A stretch of DNA of 64,000 bases from Prado023 sp963697345 (GCA_963697345.1 CAVONS010000008.1:434001-498000), one strand, 5' to 3'; counted from the stretch's first letter, positions 33,356 to 42,976 are shown. Notes: generated by a model from the sequence alone, not told the origin. A program made the numbers and translations.

Positions 33356-34690
33356 GACCCCGCGGAACCGGTTGATGGCCGTGATGTGCTTGGCGCGCTT
33401 GGCCTCGTCGCGCACGCCCAGGCCCTCCTCCGGGGCCAGGCACAGCACGCCGACCTTGCCCTGGTGCAGGTTGCGGTGCACCTCGAGGGCGGCCTCCCCG
33501 GTCTGCTCCAGTGGGAAGGTCTGGGACAGGGTCGGGTGGATCAGGCCCTTGTCGATCAGCCGGTTGGCCTCGTAGGCCTCGCGGTAGTTGGCGAAGTGTG
33601 AGCCGATGATCCGCTTGAGGTTCATCCAGAAGTAGCGGTTGTCGTACTCGTGCATGTAGCCCGAGGTGGAGGCGCACGTGGCGATCGTGCCGCCCTTGCG
33701 GGTCACGTAGACCGAGGCGCCGAAGGTCTCCCGTCCGGGGTGCTCGAAGACGATGTCCACGTCCTCGCCGCCGGTGAGCTCGCGGATGCGCTTTCCGAAC
33801 CGCTGCCACTCCTTGGGATCCTGAGTGTTCTCGTCCTTCCAGAACTTGTAGCCCTCGGCCTTGCGGTCGATGATCAGCTCGGCGCCCATCTTGCGACAGA
33901 TGTCGGCCTTGTCCTCGCTGGACACCACGCAGATCGGGGTGGCCCCACCGTTGAGCGCCATCTGGGTGGCGTAGGATCCCAGGCCGCCGGAGGCCCCCCA
34001 GATCAGGACGGTGTCGCCCTGCTTCATCCCGGCGCCGTTGCGCGACACGAGCTGGCGGTAGGCCGTGGAGTTCACCAGGCCAGGCGCGGCAGCCTCCTCC
34101 CAGGTCAGGTGCGCGGGCTTGGGCATGAGCTGGTTGGACTTGACCATGGCGATCTCGGCCAGGCCGCCGAAGTTCGTCTCGAAGCCCCAGATGCGCTGCT
34201 CAGGGTCCATCATCGTGTCGTTGTGACCGGCGGGGCTCTCCAGCTCGACGCTCAGGCAGTGCGCGACCACCTCATCCCCGGGCTTCCACGCGTTGACGCC
34301 CGGGCCGGTGCGCAGGACAACGCCAGCCAGGTCGGATCCGACGATGTGGTAGGGCAGGTCATGTCGCTTGGCCAGCTCGTGGGTGCGCCCGTAGCGGGCC
34401 AGGAACCCGAAGGTGCTCACCGGCTCGAACATCGCTGTCCACACCGTGTTGTAGTTGATCGCCGAAGCCATCACAGCCACGAGCGCCTCACCTGGGCCGA
34501 GCTCGGGGATCGGAACATCGTCCAGGTGCAGCGACTTGCGCGGGTCCTTCTCCCGGGTCGGCATCCCGGCGAACATCTGCTCCTCGTCCTTGTGCACCGT
34601 CACGGCGCGGTAGGACTCCGGGAGCGCCAACTGGGCGAATCCCTCCTCGCGGTGCGCGTCAGCGAGGATGGCATCAAGGATCTGCTTCAC
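33353..34690 (-). CDS. ccr: Crotonyl-CoA carboxylase/reductase
   Basis: Ccr converts crotonyl-CoA, CO2 and NADPH to (2S)-ethylmalonyl-CoA. The 445-aa MDR-family enzyme has the cofactor loop WGASGGLGSYA (231-241). The four residues reported to hold CO2 in the Kitasatospora enzyme occur at the same numbers here: Asn81, Phe170, Glu171 and His365. This supports true carboxylation rather than simple reduction. The GTG start follows GGAGG by 6 nt. A palindrome shared with hbd-ecm overlaps its predicted -10 box. Epimerase, the next enzyme, is encoded directly upstream. Confidence 0.96.
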   Translation of the reverse strand: MKQILDAILADAHREEGFAQLALPESYRAVTVHKDEEQMFAGMPTREKDPRKSLHLDDVPIPELGPGEALVAVMASAINYNTVWTAMFEPVSTFGFLARYGRTHELAKRHDLPYHIVGSDLAGVVLRTGPGVNAWKPGDEVVAHCLSVELESPAGHNDTMMDPEQRIWGFETNFGGLAEIAMVKSNQLMPKPAHLTWEEAAAPGLVNSTAYRQLVSRNGAGMKQGDTVLIWGASGGLGSYATQMALNGGATPICVVSSEDKADICRKMGAELIIDRKAEGYKFWKDENTQDPKEWQRFGKRIRELTGGEDVDIVFEHPGRETFGASVYVTRKGGTIATCASTSGYMHEYDNRYFWMNLKRIIGSHFANYREAYEANRLIDKGLIHPTLSQTFPLEQTGEAALEVHRNLHQGKVGVLCLAPEEGLGVRDEAKRAKHITAINRFRGV

Positions 34691-34731
34691 AGGGGGCCTC
34701 CAGGGGATTTCGACCGGGTCGTCGTTCTCAG

Positions 34732-34747
34732 GTTACTGCCCGGTAAC
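34732..34747. promoter_or_regulatory. Palindromic operator GTTACTGCCCGGTAAC before ccr
   Basis: Perfect GTTAC/GTAAC half-sites, with one further G-C pair outside them, around a 6-bp centre. On the minus strand a TAACCT -10 box (34735-34730) overlaps the proximal half-site. The pattern matches the site at 20372-20387. Confidence 0.6.
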
Positions 34748-34767
34748 CCGGGGATGACAGTCGGGGA

Positions 34768-35256
34768 TCAGTGTGCGGATTGCCCGGCGGCCGGCTGGAC
34801 CAGCTCGACCAGGACCCCACCGCAGTCCTTGGGGTGGACGAAGTTCACCCGCGAGCCCGCGGTCCCGTTCTTCGGGGTGTCGTAGAGCAGGCGGACCCCT
34901 GCGGCCCGCAGCCGGGCACTCGCCTCGTCGATGTCAGCGACCCGGAATGCCAGCTGCTGCATGCCCTCCCCGCTGCGGGCCAGGAACTTGCCGATGGGGG
35001 AGTCCTCGCGCAGGGGAGCCAGCAGCTGCAGGAAGGACCCGGATCCGGCGATGTCGATCATGGCCTCGCGCACGCCCTGCTCCTCATTGACCTCCTCGTG
35101 CACGCTGTGCAGGCCGAACGCCCGCTGGTAGAAGGCGATCGAGGCGTCCAGGTCGGCCACTGCGAGCCCCACGTGGTCGATGCGCTCGACCAAGGGCCCC
35201 AGGGCGCTCACGGCTGGGGCCCCCGCAGTCCCTGCTGTGGTGTCGGGCGTGTCCAT
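34768..35256 (-). CDS. Methylmalonyl-CoA/ethylmalonyl-CoA epimerase
   Basis: A 162-aa glyoxalase-fold enzyme that interconverts the 2R and 2S forms of ethylmalonyl-CoA and methylmalonyl-CoA. Metal-ligand regions are IDHVGLAVADLD (His), GEGMQQLAFRV (Gln in the position where many homologues have His) and GVLVELVQP (Glu). The first 22 residues are a Thr/Ala/Pro-rich lead; a later start near VERIDHVG is possible. It lies 77 bp upstream of ccr on the same strand and is divergent from the thiolase gene. Confidence 0.9.
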   Translation of the reverse strand: MDTPDTTAGTAGAPAVSALGPLVERIDHVGLAVADLDASIAFYQRAFGLHSVHEEVNEEQGVREAMIDIAGSGSFLQLLAPLREDSPIGKFLARSGEGMQQLAFRVADIDEASARLRAAGVRLLYDTPKNGTAGSRVNFVHPKDCGGVLVELVQPAAGQSAH

Positions 35257-35513
35257 GTGCTGCCACCTTCCTGGTCCGACGGGCGCCCAGAGGGCAGTTG
35301 TCGTGGCCCTCAGCGGCGAGGGCCCACCGTCGCAATCAGCCTACGCCGTGGGGCAATGCGCCCTGCACGGTGCAGGGTGGCCCGAGCCGGGGTCCGCCCG
35401 GCTCCAGGGCGCCGGACGTGTGCTGGTCGGGACGGAGCCGGTGTGCCTGACCCGCGCTGGCGTGGATATCGTGGCCCTTGAGCAACACCTGACCGATGAG
35501 AGAGAGGCACACC
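35257..35513. other. Divergent intergenic region between epimerase and thiolase genes
   Basis: The 257 bp hold no credible gene. A short hairpin, CCCTGCA-CGG-TGCAGGG, lies at 35361-35377. I found no copy of the GTTAC/GTAAC palindrome here. AGAGAGAGG before the thiolase ATG serves as its ribosome binding site. Confidence 0.5.
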
Positions 35514-36701
35514 ATGTCCGGATCCGTGATTGTTGCCGGCGCGCGCACCCCGATGGGCCGACTGCTGGGCTCGCTGAAGGGGTTCTCGGCGGCCGACCTC
35601 GGCGGGATCGCCATCAAGGGTGCACTGGACAAGTCGGGAGTCAGCCCGGATCAGGTGGACTACGTGATCATGGGTCACGTGATCCAGGCCGGGGCCGGCC
35701 AGATCACCGCCCGACAGGCGGCCATCGCCGGAGGCATCGGCCTCGACGTGCCTGCACTGACCATCAACAAGGTGTGCCTGTCCGGGATCGATGCGATCGC
35801 CCTGGCCGATCAGCTGATCCGCGCCGGTGAGTTCGAGGTCGTGGTGGCCGGCGGGATGGAGTCGATGACCAACGCCCCGCACGTCCTGGTCGGCAGCCGC
35901 GAGGGCGTGAAGTACGGCGACTGGACGATGCTGGACTCGATGGCCCACGATGCGTTGTTCTGCGCGATCGACCAGGTGGCCATGGGCAAGTCCACCGAGG
36001 CCCACAACGCCAAGTACGACCTCAGCCGCGAGGAGCAGGACGAGTTCTCGGCACGTTCCCACCAGCTGGCCGCACGTGCTGCCAAGGACGGGTTGTTCGA
36101 CGATGAGATCGTCACGGTCTCGATCCCGCAGCGCAAGGGCGACCCCATCGAGTTCAGCCACGACGAGGGGGTGCGCGCCGACACCTCTGCGGAGTCCCTG
36201 GCCCGGCTGCGTCCTGCCTTCACCAAGGACGGCACCATCACGGCGGGTTCGGCCTCACAGATCTCCGACGGAGCAGCAGCCGTGGTCGTGATGAGCAAGG
36301 CGAAGGCCGAGGAGCTCGGCCTGGAGTGGATCGCGGAGATCGGGGCCCACGGCGTGGTCGCCGGTCCCGACGCCTCCCTGCAGGAGCAGCCGGCCAACGC
36401 CGTGATCCGCGCCTGTGAGCGTGAGGGCATCGCCCCGGCGGACCTTGACCTGCTCGAACTCAACGAGGCGTTCGCTGCGGTCGGCATCGTGTCGACGCGC
36501 AAGCTGGGTGTGGATCCGGAGAAGGTCAACGTCAATGGTGGCGCCATCGCGATGGGGCACCCCGTGGGGATGTCCGGTGCACGCATCGTGCTGCACCTGG
36601 CCCACGAGCTGCGCCGGCGTGGTGGCGGTGTCGGCGCGGCTGCGCTGTGCGGTGGTGGCGGCCAGGGTGACGCCCTGATCCTGCACGTGCCATCAGCCTG
36701 A
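35514..36701 (+). CDS. Acetyl-CoA acetyltransferase (thiolase)
   Basis: Condenses two acetyl-CoA to acetoacetyl-CoA, or the reverse. The 395-aa protein has the acylated Cys88 in NKVCLSG, NEAFA, the His in GGAIAMGHPVGMSGAR and the second Cys in AALCGGGGQG. All four biosynthetic-thiolase motifs are present. The ATG at 35514 follows a GAGAGAGG sequence; an upstream ATG at 35496 adds six residues and is less well placed. It starts the thiolase-meaB run, opposite epimerase and ccr. Confidence 0.93.
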   Translation: MSGSVIVAGARTPMGRLLGSLKGFSAADLGGIAIKGALDKSGVSPDQVDYVIMGHVIQAGAGQITARQAAIAGGIGLDVPALTINKVCLSGIDAIALADQLIRAGEFEVVVAGGMESMTNAPHVLVGSREGVKYGDWTMLDSMAHDALFCAIDQVAMGKSTEAHNAKYDLSREEQDEFSARSHQLAARAAKDGLFDDEIVTVSIPQRKGDPIEFSHDEGVRADTSAESLARLRPAFTKDGTITAGSASQISDGAAAVVVMSKAKAEELGLEWIAEIGAHGVVAGPDASLQEQPANAVIRACEREGIAPADLDLLELNEAFAAVGIVSTRKLGVDPEKVNVNGGAIAMGHPVGMSGARIVLHLAHELRRRGGGVGAAALCGGGGQGDALILHVPSA

Positions 36702-36734
36702 GACAGCAGGGTCGGCGCTGCGGGAGGAGTGCAG

Positions 36735-37688
36735 GTGGCACGCACGCTCGACCTTGACGTGCTGGTGAGCGCGGCCCGATCGGGCGATCCCCGGTCGGTG
36801 GGCCGACTCATCACGCTGGTCGAGGATGGGGCCCCGCAGCTGCGCGAGTTGATGTCCGCATTGGCCGCCGACACCGGTCAGGCACACATCGTGGGCCTGA
36901 CCGGGTCGCCGGGGGTGGGCAAGTCGACCACGACATCGGCCCTCGTGAGCCACTTGCGGGCCGCAGGCCGGCGCGTCGGTGTGCTGGCGGTCGACCCCTC
37001 CTCACCGTTCTCGGGAGGAGCTCTCCTGGGTGACCGTATCCGGATGCAGGAGCACGCAACCGACTCCGACGTCTTCATCCGCTCCATGGCCTCCCGGGGC
37101 CACCTGGGGGGGCTGGCCTCCACCACCCCCCAGGCCGTCCGCGTCCTCGAGGCAGCCGGATGTGATCCCGTCCTTGTCGAGACTGTGGGCGTGGGGCAGT
37201 CGGAGGTGGAGGTGGCCGGCGAGGCGGACACGACGATCGTGCTGCTCGCGCCCGGGATGGGCGATGGCATCCAGGCCGCCAAGGCCGGGATCCTGGAGGT
37301 GGGCGACATCTTCGTGGTGAACAAGGCCGACCGGGATGGTGCCAACACCACCGCCCGCGAGCTCCGGCACATGATCAGCCTGGGCACATCCGACCAGGGC
37401 GCCTGGCACCCGCCTGTGCTCAAGGTCGTGGCGACCCAGGGCACGGGCCTGCCGGAGCTCGTCGATGCCATCGGGGCGCACCGCGCATGGTTGGACTCCT
37501 CCGGGACAGGTCCGCTCCGGCGCCGGGCGCGGGCCCGTTCCGAGATCCAGGGCATTGCGTTGGCGGCCCTGCAGGAACGGTTCGCCGGCATAGGTGGAGA
37601 TGGCGCCCTGGACTGCCTCGCAGACGACGTCGCGGCGGGGCGGTTGGACGCGTTCACGGCTGCTGACCGGATCGTTGCGTCCATCTAG
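36735..37688 (+). CDS. meaB: MeaB-type G-protein chaperone of B12 mutases
   Basis: MeaB (ArgK/MMAA) is a GTPase that gates cofactor loading and protects acyl-CoA mutases. The 317-aa protein has the P-loop GSPGVGKS (57-64), VDPSSPFSGGALLGDRIRM, VETVGVGQSE and the base-recognition motif NKAD. Of two GTG codons, 36735 is chosen because GGGAGGA lies 7 nt before it, whereas 36729 would be almost inside that site. The GH94 gene and then the mutase large subunit follow on the same strand. Confidence 0.93.
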   Translation: MARTLDLDVLVSAARSGDPRSVGRLITLVEDGAPQLRELMSALAADTGQAHIVGLTGSPGVGKSTTTSALVSHLRAAGRRVGVLAVDPSSPFSGGALLGDRIRMQEHATDSDVFIRSMASRGHLGGLASTTPQAVRVLEAAGCDPVLVETVGVGQSEVEVAGEADTTIVLLAPGMGDGIQAAKAGILEVGDIFVVNKADRDGANTTARELRHMISLGTSDQGAWHPPVLKVVATQGTGLPELVDAIGAHRAWLDSSGTGPLRRRARARSEIQGIALAALQERFAGIGGDGALDCLADDVAAGRLDAFTAADRIVASI

Positions 37689-37706
37689 GTCGAAGAGCGG
37701 AGGGCC

Positions 37707-40197
37707 ATGAGTCCCGATGGCGATCAGGCTGGCCAGTACGGGTACTTCGATGATCCTGCTCGTGAGTATGTGATCACCGATCCGCGGACGCCGGTGAAGT
37801 GGGTGAACTACATCGGTTCCCTGCAGTTCGGCGGGATCGTGGACCACACCGGTGGTGCCGTGCTCTGCGCAGGTGATCCCGGCCTGAACCGGATCACCAA
37901 GTACATCCCGCAGACCCCGGCCTCGGACTTCAAGGGTTCCACGTTGTACTTGAGGCTGACTCGCGCTGGTTCCGTGCGGATCGTCAGCCCCTTCTTCACA
38001 CCCGGGCTCGAGGAGCTCGACCACTACGAGTGCCGCGTGGGGTTGTCCTACCAACGGATCATCTCGGAGGTGGCCGGCGTCCGGGTGGATGTGACCATCT
38101 TCGTGCCCCCGGGCGACCCGGTGGAGATCCGCGACATCACGGTGACCAATCTCGGCGACGATGCCGTGGAGGTCGAGGCGATCCCGGTGGTGGAGTACAG
38201 CCACTTCGACGCCTTGAAGCAGCTGGCCAATGCCGACTGGGTGCCCCAGACGATGATGAGTGAGGCCCTGGAGCTGGACGCAGGTCGCATGGCCCTGCTC
38301 CAGTACGCATTCATGCGCAAGGACGCAGCCGTCAACTTCGTGAGTGCCTCGATACCGGTGCAGTCGTTCGAGAGTGACCGCGCACGCTTCCTCGGGGCCA
38401 ACGAGTACGGGACATGGCGCCGGCCCGGCGCCCTGCTTGCCCGATCCCTGTCCAACTACGAGGCGCGCCGTGGGGACAACATCGGGGCACTGCGCCTGGA
38501 TCTGGGGACGCTGGTGCCGGGCGCCCAGAAGCGCGTCGCGACCTTCCTCGGGCAGGCGCCGCGGGCTGACGTGTCCGGCATCGTGGGCAGGTACGCCGAC
38601 CCAGTGGCCGTCGATGCGGCGTTGGCGCAGCAGGCCCAGTCGTGGGAGTCAGCGCTGTCCGCCTTCCAGTGCCGCACGCCCGATCCCGCCTTCGACTCCA
38701 TGGTCAACATCCACAATGCCCGCCAGTGCCTGGTCACGATGAACTGGTCGCGCTACCTGTCGCTGTACCAACTGGGCATCGGCACCCGGGGCATCGGCTT
38801 CCGGGACAGCTCCCAGGATGTGATGGGAGCCCTCGTCGCCGACCCCGACACGTCGTGGGCGCTGATCGCGCGCTTGCTGAGCTTCCAGCGCGCGGACGGC
38901 TCGGCCATGCACCAGTTCTACCCGGCGACGATGCACGCCGACCACGGGGACGCGGCCGAGGAGCCCGAGAAGGGCAAGCTGACCTACGGCGATGACCACC
39001 TGTGGATCATCCTGGCGGTCACGGCCTTCGTGAAGGAGACCGGCAACCTGGCCCTGCTGGACCAGGAGATCACGTTCTACGAGGCGGGGACTGCCCTGGC
39101 AGACACGTGAGTCCGCCACGGTCCTGGAGCACCTGGTCCGGGCACTCGAGTACACCCGGAGCCACGTGGGACGCAACGGGCTGCCACTGCTGGGGTATGC
39201 CGACTGGAACGACACCGTCAACCTCCCCGGAAACGCTGAGAGCGTGTTCAACGCCTGCCTCTATGGCCATGCGCTGCTCGAGATGGCGTCGCTGTGCCAG
39301 CACCTGGGGCGCGACGAACAGGCCGAGGCCTACCGCGCGGACCACCAGACCATGTCGGAGCGGGTCAACGTCCGCGCCTGGGACGGCCAGTGGTACGCGC
39401 GCTACTTCACCGAGGACGATGAGCCGCTCGGCTCGCACACCAACAGCCACGGCAGCCTCTACACGAATGCCCAGTCGTGGGCGGTGCTGGCGGGCTTCGC
39501 GCCCCCGGACCGCGCCACCATGGCCCTGGACTCGGTGCGTGAGCGCCTCAACACGCGGTTCGGCATCCGGCTCAGCGGCCCCGGATACCAGGGCTACGAC
39601 CCGGAGATCGGTGGCGTCACCAGCTACCCGCCCGGCGCCAAGGAGAACGGTGGGATCTTCCTGCACTCGAACCCGTGGGTGATGATCGCCGAGACGATGC
39701 TCGGCCGCGGTGACCGTGCCTACGAGTACTACTGCCAGATCAACCCCGCCCAGCGCAACGCCGACATCGACCTGTTCGAGGTTGAGCCCTACTGCTACCC
39801 ACAGAACATCCTCGGTGATGAGCACCCGCAGTTCGGCCTGGGCCGCAACAGCTGGCTGTCCGGGACAGCCTCCTGGACCTATCAGGCTGCGACCAGGTTC
39901 ATCCTCGGGATCCGACCCGAGCATGACGGTCTGGTCGTGGATCCGTGCATCCCACCGGACTGGGAGTCCTACGAGGTCGTGCGCCGGTTCCGGGACGCGA
40001 ACTACCGGATACGGGTCCGCAATCCCAGGGCGGTCAGCAGCGGCGTGGTCAGGCTGACGGTGGACGGCCGGGACGTCGAGGGCCACATGGTGCCAATCCT
40101 CGACGCCGGTGAGCACACGGTCGAGGTCGAGCTCGGCCCGGCTCCACGGGGGGCACCACGTCCGGTGCCCGGATCCCTCCAGCCCGGGGTGCGCTGA
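37707..40197 (+). pseudogene. GH94-family disaccharide phosphorylase split by one frameshift
   Basis: Two adjacent frames together encode one roughly 829-aa inverting phosphorylase of the cellobiose/chitobiose phosphorylase family. Part 1 (37707-39110) opens YGYFDDPAREYVIT and runs through QFYPATMHADHGD to EITFYEAGTALADT, then stops. Part 2 resumes one base later in another frame as ESATVLEHLVRALEYTRSH and carries the catalytic Asp motif GYADWND. Nothing is missing between them. Either one base is extra, two are missing, or the ribosome shifts +1 at ACG-TGA. The exact disaccharide is unknown. Codon use is normal in both parts, so an error or a very recent mutation is likely. meaB ends 18 bp upstream. 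Confidence 0.85.
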
Positions 40198-40268
40198 GCG
40201 GGGGTGCCGACAGCGACGCCACCCCTGCGACGAGTACGGTGACGTGCGTCGCCTAGGAGGAGGACGGG

Positions 40269-41957
40269 ATGGCCGAACACGGGCGGGACCAGTGGGAGCA
40301 GGACTACGACGCTGCGCTGGCGGGCGGCGGCGTGCGCGATGCCGACTTCACCACGCTGTCAGGTGACGCCGTCGACCCCGTCTACGGGCCCGCGGACGGT
40401 ACCGAGCCCGTGGCCCAGATCGGCTGGCCGGGCCAGTTCCCGTTCACCCGCGGCCTGCACGCCAGCGGCTACCGCGGGCGGCTGTGGACCATCCGCCAGT
40501 TCGCCGGCTTCGGCAACGCCGAGCAGACCAACGGACGGTTCCGCGACATCCTCGCCGCGGGCGGCGGCGGGCTGTCGGTCGCCTTCGACATGCCGACGCT
40601 CATGGGCCGGGACTCCGACGACCCGCTGGCCCGGGGCGAGGTCGGCCACTGCGGCGTTGCCATCGACTCCGCCGCTGACATGGAGGTCCTGTTCGCGGGG
40701 ATCCCACTGGCCGAGGTCACCACGTCCATGACCATCTCGGGGCCGGCCGTACCGATCTTCGCGATGTACGTCGTCGCCGCGGAGCGGCAGGGCGCGGACA
40801 TCAGCCGTCTCGACGGGACCCTGCAGACCGACATCTTCAAGGAGTACACCGCCCAGAAGGAGTGGCTCTTCGGCCCCGAGCCGCACCTGCGCCTCATCGG
40901 TGACCTGATGGAGTGGACCGGTTCCCACGTCGCGCGGTACAAGCCCCTGAGTGTCTCGGGCTACCACATCCGGGAAGCGGGCTCCACGGCTGCACAGGAG
41001 TTGGCGTTCACCTTGGCCGACGGGTTCGGGTACGTGGAGCTGGGCCTGTCCCGTGGGCTGGACGTCGAGCAGTTCGCCCCCGGGCTGTCGTTCTTCTTCG
41101 ACGCACACATCGACTTCTTCGAGGAGATCGCCAAGTTCCGGGCCGCCCGGCGGATCTGGGCCCGCTGGCTGCGCGACGAGTACGGGGCTCGCACCCAGCG
41201 CGCCCAGTGGTTGCGGTTCCACACACAGACGGCTGGGGTGAGCCTGACGGCCCCCCAGCCGGACAACAACGTGGTCCGCACGGCCATCGAGGCGCTCGCG
41301 GCGGTTCTCGGTGGGACGAACTCGCTGCACACGAATGCGCTGGACGAGGTGCTCGCCCTGCCCAGCGACAGGGCCGCCCGGATCGCCCTGCGCACCCAGC
41401 AGGTGATTGCCGAGGAGACGGGTGTGGCCAATGTGGCCGATCCCTTGGGCGGGAGCTGGTACGTCGAGGCCCTGACCGACCGCATCGAGGCCCAGGCGGA
41501 GCAGATCTTCGCCCAGATCCGCCAGCTCGGCGCCCAGCGTCAGCCCGACGGACTCCATCCGATCGGTCCGATCACCTCCGGGCTGCTGGCGGGCATCGAC
41601 AGCGGATGGTTCACCGGGCTGATCGCCGACGCCGCCTACGAGCACCAGCTGGCCATGGAGGATGGGCGCAAGCGGGTGGTCGGGGTGAATGTGAACACGG
41701 ACACCATCGAGACGCCCCTGGAGATCCTTCGTGTCTCCCACGAGGTGGAGCAGGCCCAGGTGGCGACGCTGTCCGCACGTCGCGCAGCCCGGGACGGTGC
41801 GGCTGTCGATCGGGCGCTGGCCGAGTTGGCCCAGGCCTCGCGGGGGTCGGCCAACCTCGTCCCCCTGCTGATCGATGCGGCCCGGGCCGAGGCCACCTTG
41901 GGCGAGATGTGTGAGGTGCTGCGCCAGGAGTGGGGTACGTACCGGGAGCCGATCTAG
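40269..41957 (+). CDS. Acyl-CoA mutase large subunit, isobutyryl-CoA-mutase-like
   Basis: The 562-aa protein is the catalytic barrel of the methylmalonyl-CoA mutase family without the B12-binding domain. It has IRQFAGFGNAEQTN with Phe78 where methylmalonyl-CoA mutases have Tyr, SMTISGPAVP and SGYHIREAGSTAAQEL, all as in the streptomycete IcmA group. IcmA works with a separate small B12-binding subunit, which is not in this window. Substrate by resemblance: isobutyryl-CoA to n-butyryl-CoA, but related 2-hydroxyisobutyryl-type activity cannot be excluded. AGGAGGAGGAC precedes the ATG. meaB two genes upstream is the expected helper. Confidence 0.88.
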   Translation: MAEHGRDQWEQDYDAALAGGGVRDADFTTLSGDAVDPVYGPADGTEPVAQIGWPGQFPFTRGLHASGYRGRLWTIRQFAGFGNAEQTNGRFRDILAAGGGGLSVAFDMPTLMGRDSDDPLARGEVGHCGVAIDSAADMEVLFAGIPLAEVTTSMTISGPAVPIFAMYVVAAERQGADISRLDGTLQTDIFKEYTAQKEWLFGPEPHLRLIGDLMEWTGSHVARYKPLSVSGYHIREAGSTAAQELAFTLADGFGYVELGLSRGLDVEQFAPGLSFFFDAHIDFFEEIAKFRAARRIWARWLRDEYGARTQRAQWLRFHTQTAGVSLTAPQPDNNVVRTAIEALAAVLGGTNSLHTNALDEVLALPSDRAARIALRTQQVIAEETGVANVADPLGGSWYVEALTDRIEAQAEQIFAQIRQLGAQRQPDGLHPIGPITSGLLAGIDSGWFTGLIADAAYEHQLAMEDGRKRVVGVNVNTDTIETPLEILRVSHEVEQAQVATLSARRAARDGAAVDRALAELAQASRGSANLVPLLIDAARAEATLGEMCEVLRQEWGTYREPI

Positions 41958-42037
41958 ATGACGGAACTGGGAGGGCGGGGACCGACCTGCCGACCGCCCA
42001 TCCACGGCTCCGCGATCCGGATGGAACAATGGCGCCC

Positions 42038-42976
42038 ATGAGCAACATGTCTGGTTACGGAGCAGTGGACCTCGGCGCCCTTGCCGCCGCGCGCGAGGCG
42101 CAGCAGCAGGCGGAGAAGCGCGCCAACGACCGGGTGTCCAACCCCAGCGCGCTGCAGGTGGTGGTTGATGCCACCGACGCCAGCTTCCAGGTCGACGTCA
42201 TGGACCTGTCGATGCGCGTGCCGGTGGTCCTGGACCTCTGGGCCACGTGGTGCGGCCCCTGCAAGACGCTGTCACCCATCCTTGAGCGGCTGGCGCAGGA
42301 GGCTGGTGGCCGCTGGGTGCTGGCCAAGGTGGACGTGGACGCCAACCCGGCCATCGCCCAGGCCTTCCAGGTGCAGTCGATCCCCAGCGTCTTCGCGGTG
42401 GTCGGTGGGCGGCCGCTGCCCCTGTTCCAGGGCGCCCTGCCCGAGCCGCAGATCCGCGCGTACCTCGACGAGCTGTTCAAGGTCGCGGAGGCCAACGGGG
42501 TCGTCGGGACCCTCGCGGGCGACCCGTCGCCCGAGGGCTCCGAGGAGCCGGCGGAGCCCCCGGTCGACCCTCGGATGGAGGCGGCCTACGACGCGATCGA
42601 GGCCGGTGACTGGGCGGCAGCCCGTGCGGCCTACCAATCGATTCTGGACAGCGCCCCGGGTGATCCTGTGGCCAAGGCAGGTCTGGCACTCGTGGGGTTG
42701 TTCGAGCGGGTCGGCGGGGCCGACCACGCCCAGGTCCTGGCCAGCGCGGACGCCACCCCGGACGACCTGGAGGTCCAGGAGCGTGCGGCAGACGTGCTCG
42801 TCCTCGACGGGCGCCCGGTCGAGGCCTTCGCACGCCTCGTGGGGGCCATCCGCTTCACGGCAGGCACTGACCGCGACCGGCTGCGGACCCACCTGCTGGA
42901 CCTGTTCGAGGTCGTCGGCCCGGACGACCCGGCCGTGGCCCGGGCGCGCATCGACCTCGCGAACGCCCTGTACTGA
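42038..42976 (+). CDS. Thioredoxin-domain protein with TPR-like C-terminus (CnoX/YbbN-like)
   Basis: The 312-aa protein has a thioredoxin fold (about 40-150) with an intact WCGPC at 71-75, followed by an acidic Pro-rich linker and a helical C-terminus (about 185-312) like the tetratricopeptide half of YbbN/CnoX. Those proteins act as redox-linked holdases. Three in-frame ATGs occur (42029, 42038, 42047); I chose 42038, which has an AACAAT box 7 nt upstream. It lies alone, convergent with glgB. Confidence 0.88.
   Translation: MSNMSGYGAVDLGALAAAREAQQQAEKRANDRVSNPSALQVVVDATDASFQVDVMDLSMRVPVVLDLWATWCGPCKTLSPILERLAQEAGGRWVLAKVDVDANPAIAQAFQVQSIPSVFAVVGGRPLPLFQGALPEPQIRAYLDELFKVAEANGVVGTLAGDPSPEGSEEPAEPPVDPRMEAAYDAIEAGDWAAARAAYQSILDSAPGDPVAKAGLALVGLFERVGGADHAQVLASADATPDDLEVQERAADVLVLDGRPVEAFARLVGAIRFTAGTDRDRLRTHLLDLFEVVGPDDPAVARARIDLANALY

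Noticed and set aside
39105..39110. Programmed +1 frameshifting in the GH94 gene
   Set aside because: The ACG-TGA junction permits it, but there is no upstream Shine-Dalgarno-like or downstream structural stimulator, and three other genes here have similar breaks.
42029..42037. First ATG of the thioredoxin-like gene
   Set aside because: The ATG at 42038 is better spaced from the AACAAT box; the difference is only three residues, so this is a mild preference.
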